NCBI GenBank assembly: GCA_020057225.1
Contig: JAGVGH010000136.1
Location: forward strand, 1-45,458
Direction: 5' to 3'
Length of the DNA: 45,458 bases
Source: Desulfobacterales bacterium
GTDB taxonomy: Bacteria; Desulfobacterota; Desulfobacteria; Desulfobacterales; Desulfatibacillaceae
Below the pieces are notes generated by a model. That model was not told the DNA's origin, searched no databases, and saw nothing but the letters and a program-made list of their open reading frames with translations. The stretch's first letter is position 1. The number at the start of each line of letters is the position of its first letter. This document shows positions 16,920 through 24,767 of this stretch, one piece after another. Both the position numbers and the translations under genes were made by a program.

Positions 16920-18146
16920 ATGCCGGACAACGCTCAGCCTGTCTCCATCAACCCCGACGGCTCCCTGGCCGTTCCGGACAACCCTGTTGTGCTGTTCATC
17001 GAAGGCGACGGCACAGGACCTGACATCTGGCGCGCCACACAGCGCGTGCTGGACGCCGGAGTCGCCGCCGCGTACAATGGCGCGCGGAGCATCGCCTGGA
17101 AAGAGGTTCTTGCAGGCGAAAAAGCCTTTAAGGAAACCGGGGAATGGCTCCCCCAGGCCACCCTGGACGCCATACAGAAATACCGCGTGGCCTTGAAAGG
17201 TCCCCTTACCACACCGGTTGGCAAGGGCATCCGCAGTGTCAACGTGGCCCTCCGGCAGGCGCTGGATCTCTACGCCTGCATCCGCCCCGTGCGCCATTAT
17301 CCCCGCGTGCCCAGCCCGGTGCGCGACCCTGACAAAGTCAACATGGTCGTGTTCCGCGAAAACACCGAGGACCTCTACGCGGGCATCGAGTACGCCGCGG
17401 GCACGCCCGAGGCCCAAAAGCTCGCGGAATTTCTTGGGTCTCTGGGCGCCAAGATACAGCCCGGCTCCGCCCTGGGCATCAAGCCCATGTCCGCCTCAAA
17501 CACCAAGCGTCTTGTGCGCGCCGCCATCCAGTACGCTTTGGACAACGGACTTGCCAGCGTCACCCTCATGCATAAAGGCAACATCATGAAGTTCACAGAG
17601 GGCGCTTTTGCCGCGTGGGGATACGAGGCCGCGCGGGAGTTTTTCCCGGGGCGGACCCTTACGGAAAAGGAACTGTGGGACGCGCACGGCGGAAAACGGC
17701 CTGAGGGCATGGTGGTCATCAAGGACCGCATCGCCGACATGCTCTTTCAGCAGGTGCTGCTCCGGCCCGGCGAGTTTGATGTCATCGCCACGCCCAACCT
17801 GAACGGCGACTACATCTCCGACGCCCTGGCCGCCCAGGTCGGGGGCCTTGGCATCGCCCCGGGCGCCAATGTGGGCGACGGCGCCGCGGTGTTCGAGGCA
17901 ACCCACGGCACGGCGCCCAAGTACGCGGGCCTGGATAAAGTGAATCCCGGCTCTCTGATTCTGTCCGGCGTGATGCTCCTGAGACATCTGGGCTGGAGGG
18001 AGGCGGCGGACGCGGTGGAGAAGGCGCTCTCGGACACCATCGCCTCCGGGGTGGTGACCTATGATTTGGCGCGGCAGATGGAAAACGCGACCGAGGTGTC
18101 ATGCTCCGGGTTTGGCGGGGCCGTGGCGACACGGCTTTTGGGTTGA
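16920..18146 (+). CDS. icd: Isocitrate dehydrogenase (NADP-dependent type)
   Basis: Converts isocitrate to 2-oxoglutarate and CO2. 408 aa, the usual length of bacterial Icd, with GAGAGGA at 16909-16915 before the ATG. Landmarks in order: [11 protein letters not shown] near 27-37, the [16 protein letters not shown] substrate loop, [26 protein letters not shown], the catalytic [15 protein letters not shown] and [13 protein letters not shown] regions, [20 protein letters not shown] with metal-binding Asp residues, and the C-terminal [19 protein letters not shown]. The coenzyme is inferred from overall type, not a solved determinant. ComF begins 3 bp after the stop. Confidence 0.95.
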   Translation: MPDNAQPVSINPDGSLAVPDNPVVLFIEGDGTGPDIWRATQRVLDAGVAAAYNGARSIAWKEVLAGEKAFKETGEWLPQATLDAIQKYRVALKGPLTTPVGKGIRSVNVALRQALDLYACIRPVRHYPRVPSPVRDPDKVNMVVFRENTEDLYAGIEYAAGTPEAQKLAEFLGSLGAKIQPGSALGIKPMSASNTKRLVRAAIQYALDNGLASVTLMHKGNIMKFTEGAFAAWGYEAAREFFPGRTLTEKELWDAHGGKRPEGMVVIKDRIADMLFQQVLLRPGEFDVIATPNLNGDYISDALAAQVGGLGIAPGANVGDGAAVFEATHGTAPKYAGLDKVNPGSLILSGVMLLRHLGWREAADAVEKALSDTIASGVVTYDLARQMENATEVSCSGFGGAVATRLLG

Positions 18147-18148
18147 GC

Positions 18149-18958
18149 ATGGGCGCGGGCCTGGAGGCGCTTTGGCGGACCTGGGGCGCTTTTCTGGACA
18201 CCCTGTATCCGCCCCGGTGCCGGGTGTGCGGGGTGTTTCTCCCTCCTGCGCCCCCGGAGCGGGCGGGGCGCGCGCCTGTCTTGCCGGAGGACTTCTTTTG
18301 CGAAGAATGCCTCGCGGGCATGGCTCCCTTGGAACCGCCTTTGTGTGAACGGTGCGGAGAGCCCTTGCCGGATGCCCATGATTCCCGGCCCGTGTGCCGG
18401 GGCTGCCTGGACTGGGGCGAAACCCCTGTGGCGGCCCGGGCCTGCGGGGTATATGCGGGAGCCTTGCGGGACGCTGTCCACCGGCTTAAATACGGCGGAC
18501 GGATGGATTTGGCGGGGCCTTTGAGCCGCATGGCCTGGGACGGATATCAACGGCTTTATCCGGACACGGGCCATGATGTGCTGGTCCCTGTGCCGCTCCA
18601 TCCCAAACGGCTGCGCAAACGCGGATTCAACCAAAGCCTGCTGCTCGCCCGTGAGTTTTCGCAACGAAAGGGCGCCCCCGGCGTGCCCCTGGTATTGCCC
18701 CGGGCCCTGGTCCGGGCGCGCTCCACAGCCACCCAGGCCGGGCTTTCCCTGAGCGAAAGGGAAGCCAACATCAAGGGCGCCTTTGTTGTGGTTTCCCCCG
18801 GAAAAATCAAGGGCATGCGGCTGCTTCTTGTGGATGATGTCCTTACCACAGGCGCCACGGCCCGGGCCTGCGCCCGGGCGCTCATGGACGCCGGGGCGCT
18901 CCGGGTGGATGTGCTCACCCTGGCCCGCGCCGTGCGGATGTTTGGAGAAGGACCATGA
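18149..18958 (+). CDS. ComF family phosphoribosyltransferase-like protein
   Basis: 269 aa from the ATG at 18149, 3 bp after icd; an in-frame ATG at 18101 lies inside icd and is rejected. The N-terminus has the ComF zinc-finger Cys pairs: CRVCG, CEEC, CERCG and CRGC (residues about 22-95). The C-terminal phosphoribosyltransferase fold has the PRPP loop LLLVDDVLTTGAT near 225-237 and the family's HPKRLRKRGFNQSLLLA. Family knowledge: ComF is required for DNA uptake in competent bacteria; in non-competent species its role is less clear. It overlaps the nitrilase gene by 4 nt. Confidence 0.9.
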   Translation: MGAGLEALWRTWGAFLDTLYPPRCRVCGVFLPPAPPERAGRAPVLPEDFFCEECLAGMAPLEPPLCERCGEPLPDAHDSRPVCRGCLDWGETPVAARACGVYAGALRDAVHRLKYGGRMDLAGPLSRMAWDGYQRLYPDTGHDVLVPVPLHPKRLRKRGFNQSLLLAREFSQRKGAPGVPLVLPRALVRARSTATQAGLSLSEREANIKGAFVVVSPGKIKGMRLLLVDDVLTTGATARACARALMDAGALRVDVLTLARAVRMFGEGP

Positions 18959-19749
18959 CCACGCTTGTTGCCGGAGCGGCGCAGTTCGATGTCCGTCTTG
19001 GGGAAACAGAGCGGAACACGGCCCGGGCCGAGGCCGGAATCCGGCGCCTTGCGGCCCGGGGCGCCCGGCTTGTGGTGTTGCCGGAGATGTTTTCCTCGGG
19101 TTTTGACCTGGAGCGGCTGGAAGCCCATGCCGAACAAAGCCCGGCGGTCACCGCGCGGCTCGCCGCCCTTGCCAGAGAGCTGGGGATTGTCATTTCCGGG
19201 ACCCTTCCCGAGAAAACACCGCAGGGCGTGGCCAACACCGCCCGGGTGCTGGGACCGGACGGCGCCATGCTCGGCGCATACAGAAAAGTCCACCTTTTCC
19301 GCCCCACAGGCGAACACCGGCGCTTTATCCCTGGAAACACCCCGGTCATGGTTCCCACGCCTCTCGGCAACATCGGCCTTGTCACCTGCTTCGACCTCCG
19401 CTTTCCGGAGCTTTCCCGGGCGCTGGCCGAACAGGGCGCGTCCATTCTTCTCGTTTCCGCCCAGTGGCCCACTCCCAGGGCCGCCCACTGGGACCTTTTG
19501 TGCCGCGCCCGGGCCGTGGAAAACCAGCTCTTCGTGGTGGCCTGCAACCGATCGGGAAAAGACGGCAACACCGTGTTCGCGGGCCGCTCCCAAATCATCA
19601 GTCCCTGGGGCAGGGTGCTGGCCAGGGCCGGACTCCGGGGCGCCCTGGTTCGCGCCGAACTCGACATGGAGGAAATGGAGGCGTTCCGCCGCGCCATTCC
19701 CTGCCTCGACCACCGGGTGTTTGCCATCCATGCCAGACAAGACCGTTGA
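18955..19749 (+). CDS. Carbon-nitrogen hydrolase (nitrilase superfamily, omega-amidase-like)
   Basis: 264 aa. The Glu-Lys-Cys triad is visible: Glu in VVLPEMFSSGF, Lys in AYRKVHLF and Cys in GLVTCFDLRFPELSR. The RARAVENQLFVVACN and FAGRSQIISPWG segments are typical of the YafV/Nit2-like branch, which hydrolyses alpha-ketoglutaramate or related omega-amides. The exact substrate is not decided by sequence. The start overlaps the ComF stop (ATGA), and its 3' end overlaps the RfaE2 start by 20 nt, so it sits in a coupled row of genes. Confidence 0.9.
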   Translation: MTTLVAGAAQFDVRLGETERNTARAEAGIRRLAARGARLVVLPEMFSSGFDLERLEAHAEQSPAVTARLAALARELGIVISGTLPEKTPQGVANTARVLGPDGAMLGAYRKVHLFRPTGEHRRFIPGNTPVMVPTPLGNIGLVTCFDLRFPELSRALAEQGASILLVSAQWPTPRAAHWDLLCRARAVENQLFVVACNRSGKDGNTVFAGRSQIISPWGRVLARAGLRGALVRAELDMEEMEAFRRAIPCLDHRVFAIHARQDR

Positions 19750-20224
19750 CAAGGAAGAGGCCGCCCGCCGCGCGGCCCTGGCCAGAGCCGGGGGCAAGAC
19801 CGTGGTCTTCACCAACGGCTGCTTTGATATTCTCCACGCTGGCCATGTGCGGTATCTCGAAGAGGCCCGCGCCCAGGGGGATATGCTGGTGGTGGGGCTT
19901 AACTCGGATAATTCGGTGCGCGCCATCAAAGGCCCTTCGCGCCCGGTCAACGTCCAGGAGGACAGGGCGCTGGTTTTGGGAGGTCTTGCCTGCGTGGACC
20001 TGGTGTGCGTCTTTGACGAGCCGGACCCCCTGCCGCTCATCCGCGCCATCCTTCCGGACGTGCTGGTCAAAGGCGCGGACTGGGAGGAAAAAAACATCAT
20101 CGGCGCGGATGTGGTAAAAGAACGCGGTGGCCGGGTGCATCGGGCCTCTCTGGTTCCCGGGGCGTCCACCACCGGGGTGATTGAGCGGATTCTCGGCGCG
20201 GACAAGGACAGGGGCAAAGCATGA
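19730..20224 (+). CDS. rfaE2: D-beta-D-heptose 1-phosphate adenylyltransferase (RfaE2/HldE C-domain type)
   Basis: 164 aa from the ATG at 19730, which begins inside the end of the preceding gene. The nucleotidyltransferase core has TNGCFDILHAGHVRYLEEAR with the HxGH motif, then GLNSDNSVRAIKGPSRP and VLVKGADW. It lacks the sugar-kinase domain, so it is the separate adenylyltransferase form. Family knowledge: it makes ADP-heptose for lipopolysaccharide core, which implies a Gram-negative envelope. A partner kinase (RfaE1/HldA) must be elsewhere. It overlaps the next gene by 4 nt. Confidence 0.92.
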   Translation: MPDKTVDKEEAARRAALARAGGKTVVFTNGCFDILHAGHVRYLEEARAQGDMLVVGLNSDNSVRAIKGPSRPVNVQEDRALVLGGLACVDLVCVFDEPDPLPLIRAILPDVLVKGADWEEKNIIGADVVKERGGRVHRASLVPGASTTGVIERILGADKDRGKA

Positions 20225-21021
20225 GCGGGTTTCTGCCGATGGAAAAAGACGGGGTGAAATTTTTCCGGTTCGCCGCCCTTTCCCGCTTTCCGGGCCTTTC
20301 CCACGCGGTGTTCACCCGCCACGGGGGCGTGAGTCCCGGGGCCTGGGCAAGCCTCAACATCGGACGCAACGTGGGGGACACCTCGGAAAACGTGCGGGAA
20401 AACCGGGAGCGCATGGCCCGGGTTCTGGGCGCCCGGGAACTGGTCTTTATCCGTCAGGTCCACGGCCGCGAAGTTTTCCGGGTCGAAGGGCTGGGGGGCG
20501 GGACGGGCCTTGTGCGGCAAATCGAGGAAGGGGGCGACGCCCTGGTGACCGACACGAAAGGCGCCTTTCTCGCCGTGACCGTTGCGGACTGCCAGCCGGT
20601 TTTGCTGCACGACCCCGGCCGGGGCGTTGTGGCGGCCGCCCACGGCGGGTGGAGGGGAACACTCGCCAATGTGGCGGCGAACACGGTCAGGGCCATGCAG
20701 GGCTGTTACGGCACCCGTCCCGGGGATGTGGTGGCCTGCGTGGGCCCTTCCCTGGGGCCGTGCTGCGGGGAATTCGTGAACTACAAAGACGAGATTCCCG
20801 GAAATTTTTGGAAGTACCGGACCGGGGAACACCACTTTGACTTTTGGGCCATAACCCGGAACCAGCTTCAAGCGGCCGGAGTTCGGGAGGAAAATATCCA
20901 CACCGCGGGGCTGTGTACCAAATGCCGCCAGGACGTGTTCTACTCGTACCGCGGCGGCGGGACAACCGGCCGGTTCGCGGCGGTCATCGGAATCCGGGAG
21001 GACGATGATGGCAAGGACTGA
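20221..21021 (+). CDS. pgeF: PgeF/YfiH-family protein (multicopper-oxidase-like, peptidoglycan editing factor)
   Basis: 266 aa. Family landmarks: FTRHGGVSPGAWASLN near residues 31-46, IRQVHG, GDALVTDTKG, VTVADCQPVLL with metal-site Cys, AAHGGWRGT with catalytic His, and VGPSLGPCCGEF. The C-terminal GLCTKCRQDVFYSYR motif is followed by GRFAAVIGI. Family knowledge: E. coli YfiH removes misincorporated L-Ser from peptidoglycan precursors; relatives are also called polyphenol oxidase or purine nucleoside phosphorylase. The start overlaps rfaE2 by 4 nt and the end overlaps the PyrK-like gene by 17 nt. Confidence 0.9.
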   Translation: MSGFLPMEKDGVKFFRFAALSRFPGLSHAVFTRHGGVSPGAWASLNIGRNVGDTSENVRENRERMARVLGARELVFIRQVHGREVFRVEGLGGGTGLVRQIEEGGDALVTDTKGAFLAVTVADCQPVLLHDPGRGVVAAAHGGWRGTLANVAANTVRAMQGCYGTRPGDVVACVGPSLGPCCGEFVNYKDEIPGNFWKYRTGEHHFDFWAITRNQLQAAGVREENIHTAGLCTKCRQDVFYSYRGGGTTGRFAAVIGIREDDDGKD

Positions 21022-21844
21022 GGCGCGCGCGGAAATTTTGGAAAACACCGAGACCGCGCCGGAGGTGTTCCGGCTCCGCCTTCAAGCGCCTGCAATCGCC
21101 CGGGACGCCGCGCCCGGCCAGTTCGTCATGGTCCGCTGCTCCGAAAGCACCGCGCCGTTGCTGCGCCGTCCGTTTTCCATTCATGATGTGTTTGGTCCTG
21201 ATGTGTTTGGCGAAAACGCGGCGGGGGAAGGCGAATCGGGCATCGTCCTGTTGTACCGGGCAGTGGGGGAGGGCACGCGGCTGTTGTCGGCAAAGCGGGC
21301 CGGAGAGTTTGTGGATGTGCTGGGTCCTCTGGGCCGGGGATTTGGCCCTTTCAAGGAAAACTCCCGGGCGCTTCTCGTGGCGGGCGGCATGGGTGTCGCG
21401 CCCTTTGTGTTTCTTGCCCGGCGCCGGAGCGCCCAGGCCGAGATCACCCTTCTTTTAGGGGCGCGGACCTGGAGGGACGCCTTGTGTCTGGAGGATTTCG
21501 CCGGGATGGGCGTGCCCGCGCGGACAGCGACAGAGGATGGAAGCCTGGGAGCGAAAGGTCTGGTGACAGACCTTTTAGGGGAGGCGTTTAGGACGGGCGC
21601 GCCGGACGTTGTCTGCGCCTGCGGTCCGGCCCCCATGCTCAAGGCTGTGGCCGCGCTCTGCCTGCAGGAGGGGGTGGCCTGCGAGGTCAGCCTCGAGGCG
21701 GCCATGGCCTGCGGCATTGGTGTGTGCCTGGGCTGCGCCGTGGCAAAACGTCCGGACGGGCAAGGCTATTACCATGTGTGCGCTGACGGGCCGGTGATGC
21801 GCGCGGAGGACCTTTACGCCTCCGGGCGCCTCGCCGCTCTGTAG
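21005..21844 (+). CDS. pyrK: Dihydroorotate dehydrogenase electron-transfer subunit, PyrK-like
   Basis: 279 aa; the ATG at 21005 follows GGGAGGAC. The FAD domain has PGQFVMVRC and the RRPFSIHD flavin-binding segment. The NAD-like domain has LLVAGGMGVAPFVFL and CACGPAPMLKAVA. The C-terminus carries the [2Fe-2S] Cys cluster ACGIGVCLGCAV with a distal Cys in YYHVCADGPV. Family knowledge: PyrK passes electrons from the catalytic PyrD to NAD. No pyrD is next to it here, so a related ferredoxin-reductase role is possible. It is the last gene of the row beginning at icd. Confidence 0.85.
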   Translation: MMARTEARAEILENTETAPEVFRLRLQAPAIARDAAPGQFVMVRCSESTAPLLRRPFSIHDVFGPDVFGENAAGEGESGIVLLYRAVGEGTRLLSAKRAGEFVDVLGPLGRGFGPFKENSRALLVAGGMGVAPFVFLARRRSAQAEITLLLGARTWRDALCLEDFAGMGVPARTATEDGSLGAKGLVTDLLGEAFRTGAPDVVCACGPAPMLKAVAALCLQEGVACEVSLEAAMACGIGVCLGCAVAKRPDGQGYYHVCADGPVMRAEDLYASGRLAAL

Positions 21845-21905
21845 GGGCTGGGCTTGCCCCGCCCTCATGCCATGTCCTTGCGCCGGGCAGGGCAAGCCCA
21901 GCCCC
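21844..21905. repeat. Long near-perfect hairpin directly after pyrK
   Basis: A 21-nt arm, GGGGCTGGGCTTGCCCCGCCC (21844-21864 without its last base, 20 of 21 paired), matches an inverted arm at 21885-21905 across a 20-nt loop. It starts at the last base of the pyrK stop. There is no T-run, so it could be a factor-assisted terminator, an mRNA-stabilising hairpin or a REP-type repeat. Confidence 0.6.
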
Positions 21906-21936
21906 TGCAGAGGCCGCTCAACCCATTGCCCGAATA

Positions 21937-22422
21937 GATTCTATGTCCGGATTATCTGCGTTTTTTGCGTAGATAACTTCTATTTATGGTTCGGATGTTG
22001 TCCTGGGGTCAATGTAATCAACTTAAGGCTGTCTTGGCCCTGTATTAAAAAGCAGATGGCAAAACCGCCCGGCCAAATGATCAACACCGCGCATATCGAA
22101 CGAACCAACCTTGACAGGAGGTTGCGGGGCGCGCATCTCACCCGAAAGGCTCCGACAGCCGCCAAACCGATGCGCCGGCTGAAAACTAAATTTGCCCTGA
22201 ATCCGTGAGCGAATCGAGTGTCAAAGAGGATTAACTATCTGATTTTAAACAGTTTAAAGAGTATTTTTTGGATTTGAAAAATTCACCCGGAGGGCCATTT
22301 TTCTGAGCTGGTAAAGTGCTTGCTAAACCTTTGCTATCAAGGGGTTTCAGAATCCCTATGCAATGGCGTTCACGGATTCAGGAAGTATTCCGACAAACGC
22401 TCTGACTCCTGGATTCTCCGGC
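21937..22422 (-). repeat. Split or degenerate copy of the ~200-bp dispersed repeat
   Basis: In reverse orientation, 21937-21977 matches the terminal unit (GATTCTATGTCCGGATTATC ... TTTTTTGCG) and 22000-22010 keeps GTCCTGGGGT of the core. The opposite end reappears at 22402-22421 (CTGACTCCTGGATTCTCCGG). About 390 bp of unrelated sequence lies between. No recognisable gene is seen in 22011-22400, only a possible 50-codon frame from 22055 without family. Confidence 0.45.
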
Positions 22423-22537
22423 CTCCGCCGGACGGCCGGGCCAAAATGCCGTTGACTCGAACACCGGTAACAGGTACGAGTGAGAACCGGCGCCGCCAGG
22501 GCGGCCGGCTCTTTTCATTTACCGACACAGGTGCCAA

Positions 22538-23029
22538 ATGCCAGTACCGGCCATCGAGGTTCTTGGAGTGTACCGTCTCGCCGTGACGCCCGAACTGGTG
22601 CGGGAGGCGGTCGCCAAACTAGCTCCGCCGGGATGCCCGCCCGGTGAACGCGCGGTCATGGAGGAGCTGGTGGGCGACGAAATGGCGTCCACCGTGCTTT
22701 TCGAGGTCCGAATCGCCCGGACAGGGGGCGCTCCCAACCTTGGGAGCTTCAAACAGCCCGATTACGAGATAGACCCCGAAAAATACCAAGTGGCCTACGA
22801 TCCGGTGTTTCTCTCCCTGGACGGGGAATCCGTCGTGTCCAGGGGGGATGCCCCGCCCCCGGAGGCGGCGGAATACCGGTGCGCGTTCTGGATGCATTTT
22901 TTCCAGCCTGACCTTGCCCTTGAAACAGCCTATGGCAAGGTCTTGGTTCCCAAAGCAAAGGAAATGCCTGAGCGGCTCAGGCTGCTTGTGCCCTACCGCG
23001 TCCAGGCGGGCGCTGTCCAGGCGGGCTGA
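22538..23029 (+). CDS. Hypothetical protein upstream of FprA
   Basis: 163 aa, no recognised family. The product is soluble, with no membrane segment or signal peptide. It starts with AIEVLGVYRLAVTPELVREA and has an aromatic patch, YRCAFWMHFFQPD, near residues 117-129. Codon use and third-position GC match its neighbours, and 28 bp separate it from fprA, so co-transcription is likely. Only a weak ribosome-binding site (AGGTG) lies upstream. A role linked to the flavodiiron protein is inferred from position alone. Confidence 0.65.
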   Translation: MPVPAIEVLGVYRLAVTPELVREAVAKLAPPGCPPGERAVMEELVGDEMASTVLFEVRIARTGGAPNLGSFKQPDYEIDPEKYQVAYDPVFLSLDGESVVSRGDAPPPEAAEYRCAFWMHFFQPDLALETAYGKVLVPKAKEMPERLRLLVPYRVQAGAVQAG

Positions 23030-23057
23030 ATTCCCCCTTAAAGGAGCAGACAAAACG

Positions 23058-24248
23058 ATGAGACCGGTTGAAATCGCGAAAGACGTGTACTGGGTCGGAG
23101 CCATAGACTGGAATGTGCGCGACTTCCATGGGTATTCCACCTACGAAGGCACCACGTACAACGCCTTTCTCGTGGTGGACGAGAAGGTGGCTCTGGTGGA
23201 CGCCGTCAAGGCGGGGCACGAGGACCAGCTTTTCCAACGCGTGAGCCAAGTGATTGACCCGAAAAAAATAGACCTCGTGGTGAGCAACCATACGGAGATG
23301 GACCATTCCGGGGGCCTGCCCCGGCTGATGCACCGCATTGGCGAGGCCAAGCCGGTGTATTGCTCCAAGATGGGCGAAAAGAACCTCCGCATGCATTACA
23401 GGGGCGGACTCAATCTTCAGCCGGTCCAGGACGGCGGCTCCCTCTCCCTGGGCAAACGGGAGCTTCTCTTCCTCGAAACCCGCATGCTCCACTGGCCGGA
23501 CAGCATGTTCTCCTATCTCAAGGAAGACAAGATTCTTTTCTCCAGCGACGCCTTTGGCCAGCATTACGCAAGCCTGGAGCGCTTCGACGACACCATCCGG
23601 GATGACATCTGGCCCCACGCGCTTAAATATTACGCCAACATTCTGCTTCCGTTCTCCGGCCTTGTTGAAAAGCTCATCGAGAAAGTCGCGGCCTCGGGTC
23701 TTGAATTTTCGATGATCTGCCCGGACCACGGCATCCTGTGGCGGAAAGACCCGCTCTCCATTGTCAATGCCTACGCCAGGTGGGCGGCGCAAAAGCCGGA
23801 GAAAAAGGCATTGGTGATCTATGACACCATGTGGCACAGCACGGAGATGATGGCCGAGGCCATTGTCGAGGGATTGAACGACACCGGTGTTCCGGCCAAG
23901 CCCCTGCATCTCAGGAAATGGCACCGGAGCGACATTGTGACCGAAATGCACGCGGCGGGCGTTATGGCCTTAGGCTCTCCCACGCTCAACAACGGAATTT
24001 TCCCCTCGGTCGCGGATTTCCTCACCTACATCAAGGGACTCAAGCCCAAAAACAAAATCGGCGCGGCCTTTGGCTCCTACGGATGGAGCGGCGAGGCGCC
24101 CAAAATCCTGCACCAGGAACTCTCCGGGATGGGCTTTGAAATGGTGGATCCTCTGCGGGTGCAGTATGTGCCGGACGGAAACGCCATGGAGGATGCCTAC
24201 ACCCTGGGGGTTCGGCTGGCGAAAAGCTGCCTGGAGAAACTTGCGTGA
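23058..24248 (+). CDS. fprA: FprA-type flavodiiron protein (O2/NO reductase)
   Basis: 396 aa from the ATG at 23058, with AAGGAG at 23041-23046; open frame further upstream belongs to the overlapping hypothetical gene's region. The metallo-beta-lactamase domain carries the diiron motif SNHTEMDHSG (His78, Glu80, Asp82, His83), further ligands in LHWPDSMFSY and DAFGQHYAS, and CPDHGILW. The C-terminal flavodoxin domain has VIYDTMWHSTEMMAEAI and a later GSYGWSG. Family knowledge: A-type flavodiiron proteins reduce oxygen to water or NO to N2O and protect anaerobes. The next gene, a ferredoxin, overlaps it by 4 nt and is a plausible donor. Confidence 0.94.
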   Translation: MRPVEIAKDVYWVGAIDWNVRDFHGYSTYEGTTYNAFLVVDEKVALVDAVKAGHEDQLFQRVSQVIDPKKIDLVVSNHTEMDHSGGLPRLMHRIGEAKPVYCSKMGEKNLRMHYRGGLNLQPVQDGGSLSLGKRELLFLETRMLHWPDSMFSYLKEDKILFSSDAFGQHYASLERFDDTIRDDIWPHALKYYANILLPFSGLVEKLIEKVAASGLEFSMICPDHGILWRKDPLSIVNAYARWAAQKPEKKALVIYDTMWHSTEMMAEAIVEGLNDTGVPAKPLHLRKWHRSDIVTEMHAAGVMALGSPTLNNGIFPSVADFLTYIKGLKPKNKIGAAFGSYGWSGEAPKILHQELSGMGFEMVDPLRVQYVPDGNAMEDAYTLGVRLAKSCLEKLA

Positions 24249-24439
24249 GAAGGCCGGTTTTGGACCATGCGGAATGCACGGGGTGCGACGGCTGCCTTGC
24301 CGTGTGCCCGGAGGTGTTTTCACGCAACGCCGACACCGGATTGATCGAGGTGGCGGATTTGGAGGCGTATCCGGAGGCGTGCGTGGACGAGGCGGTGAAG
24401 CTCTGCCCGTGCCGGTGCATTGCGTGGGAAGGGGAATGA
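24245..24439 (+). CDS. Single-cluster [4Fe-4S] ferredoxin
   Basis: 64 aa from a GTG at 24245 that overlaps the fprA stop. Cysteines: Cys11, Cys14, Cys17 and Cys21 in ECTGCDGCLAVCPEVF and the distal CP pair in KLCPCRC (Cys54). The spacing fits a Desulfovibrio-like monocluster ferredoxin in which one extra Cys may form a disulfide. Acidic overall. Coupling to fprA suggests it feeds electrons to the flavodiiron protein; this is inference from position. Confidence 0.9.
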   Translation: MRRPVLDHAECTGCDGCLAVCPEVFSRNADTGLIEVADLEAYPEACVDEAVKLCPCRCIAWEGE

Positions 24440-24520
24440 CGCCTGCACCGGCTTGGCGGAAGAACGCTGTAAAAGGAGGTTTTTTTCGTTGATTCGAAGC
24501 CGCGCGGCCGCTTATGAAAA

Positions 24521-24554
24521 AAGGCCCTGTTTTCCATTGAGAAAACAGGGCCTT
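24521..24554. terminator. Strong bidirectional intrinsic terminator
   Basis: A perfect 14-bp stem, AAGGCCCTGTTTTC paired with GAAAACAGGGCCTT, has a 6-nt loop (24535-24540). An A-run precedes it and T's follow it, so it can stop transcription from fprA-ferredoxin on plus and from nfnB on minus. Confidence 0.85.
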
Positions 24555-24563
24555 TTCCATAAA

Positions 24564-24760
24564 GCCGGAGAATACAGAATTTAGGAGTCAGGAGTTAAAC
24601 AAAAAATTCTGTTTTTGCCGTGTTTTTTTGTTATAAAATGGGCCTTTATCCTTATAGCAGCCGCGGTGCGGCAAGGCTTTTAGTCTAGCCTGGGGTTTCA
24701 ACCCCAGGACCATGGCATAGACATTATCTACGCAAACACGGATAATCCGGACATCGAATC
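24564..24760 (+). repeat. Dispersed ~200-bp intergenic repeat, copy B
   Basis: Same order of landmarks as copy A: GCCGGAGAAT..TTTAGGAGTCAGGAG, ATGGGCCTTT, AGCAGCCGCGGTGCGGCAAG, TAGCCTGGGGTTTCAACCCC, ACATTATCTACGC and GATAATCCGGACATCGAATC. It ends eight bases before the nfnB stop. Confidence 0.8.
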
Positions 24761-24767
24761 TAAACCC

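Noticed and set aside
18556-21048. Very long open frame on the minus strand (830 codons) across comF, nitrilase, rfaE2 and pgeF
   Set aside because: The plus strand carries four recognised genes with motifs and overlaps; the antisense frame is a by-product of high GC third positions and matches no family.
22305-22365. tRNA-like segment (GAGCTGGTAAAGTGC then GGGGTTTCAGAATCCC)
   Set aside because: The T-loop is too long, no acceptor stem or anticodon arm of proper length forms, and no CCA-proximal pairing was found.
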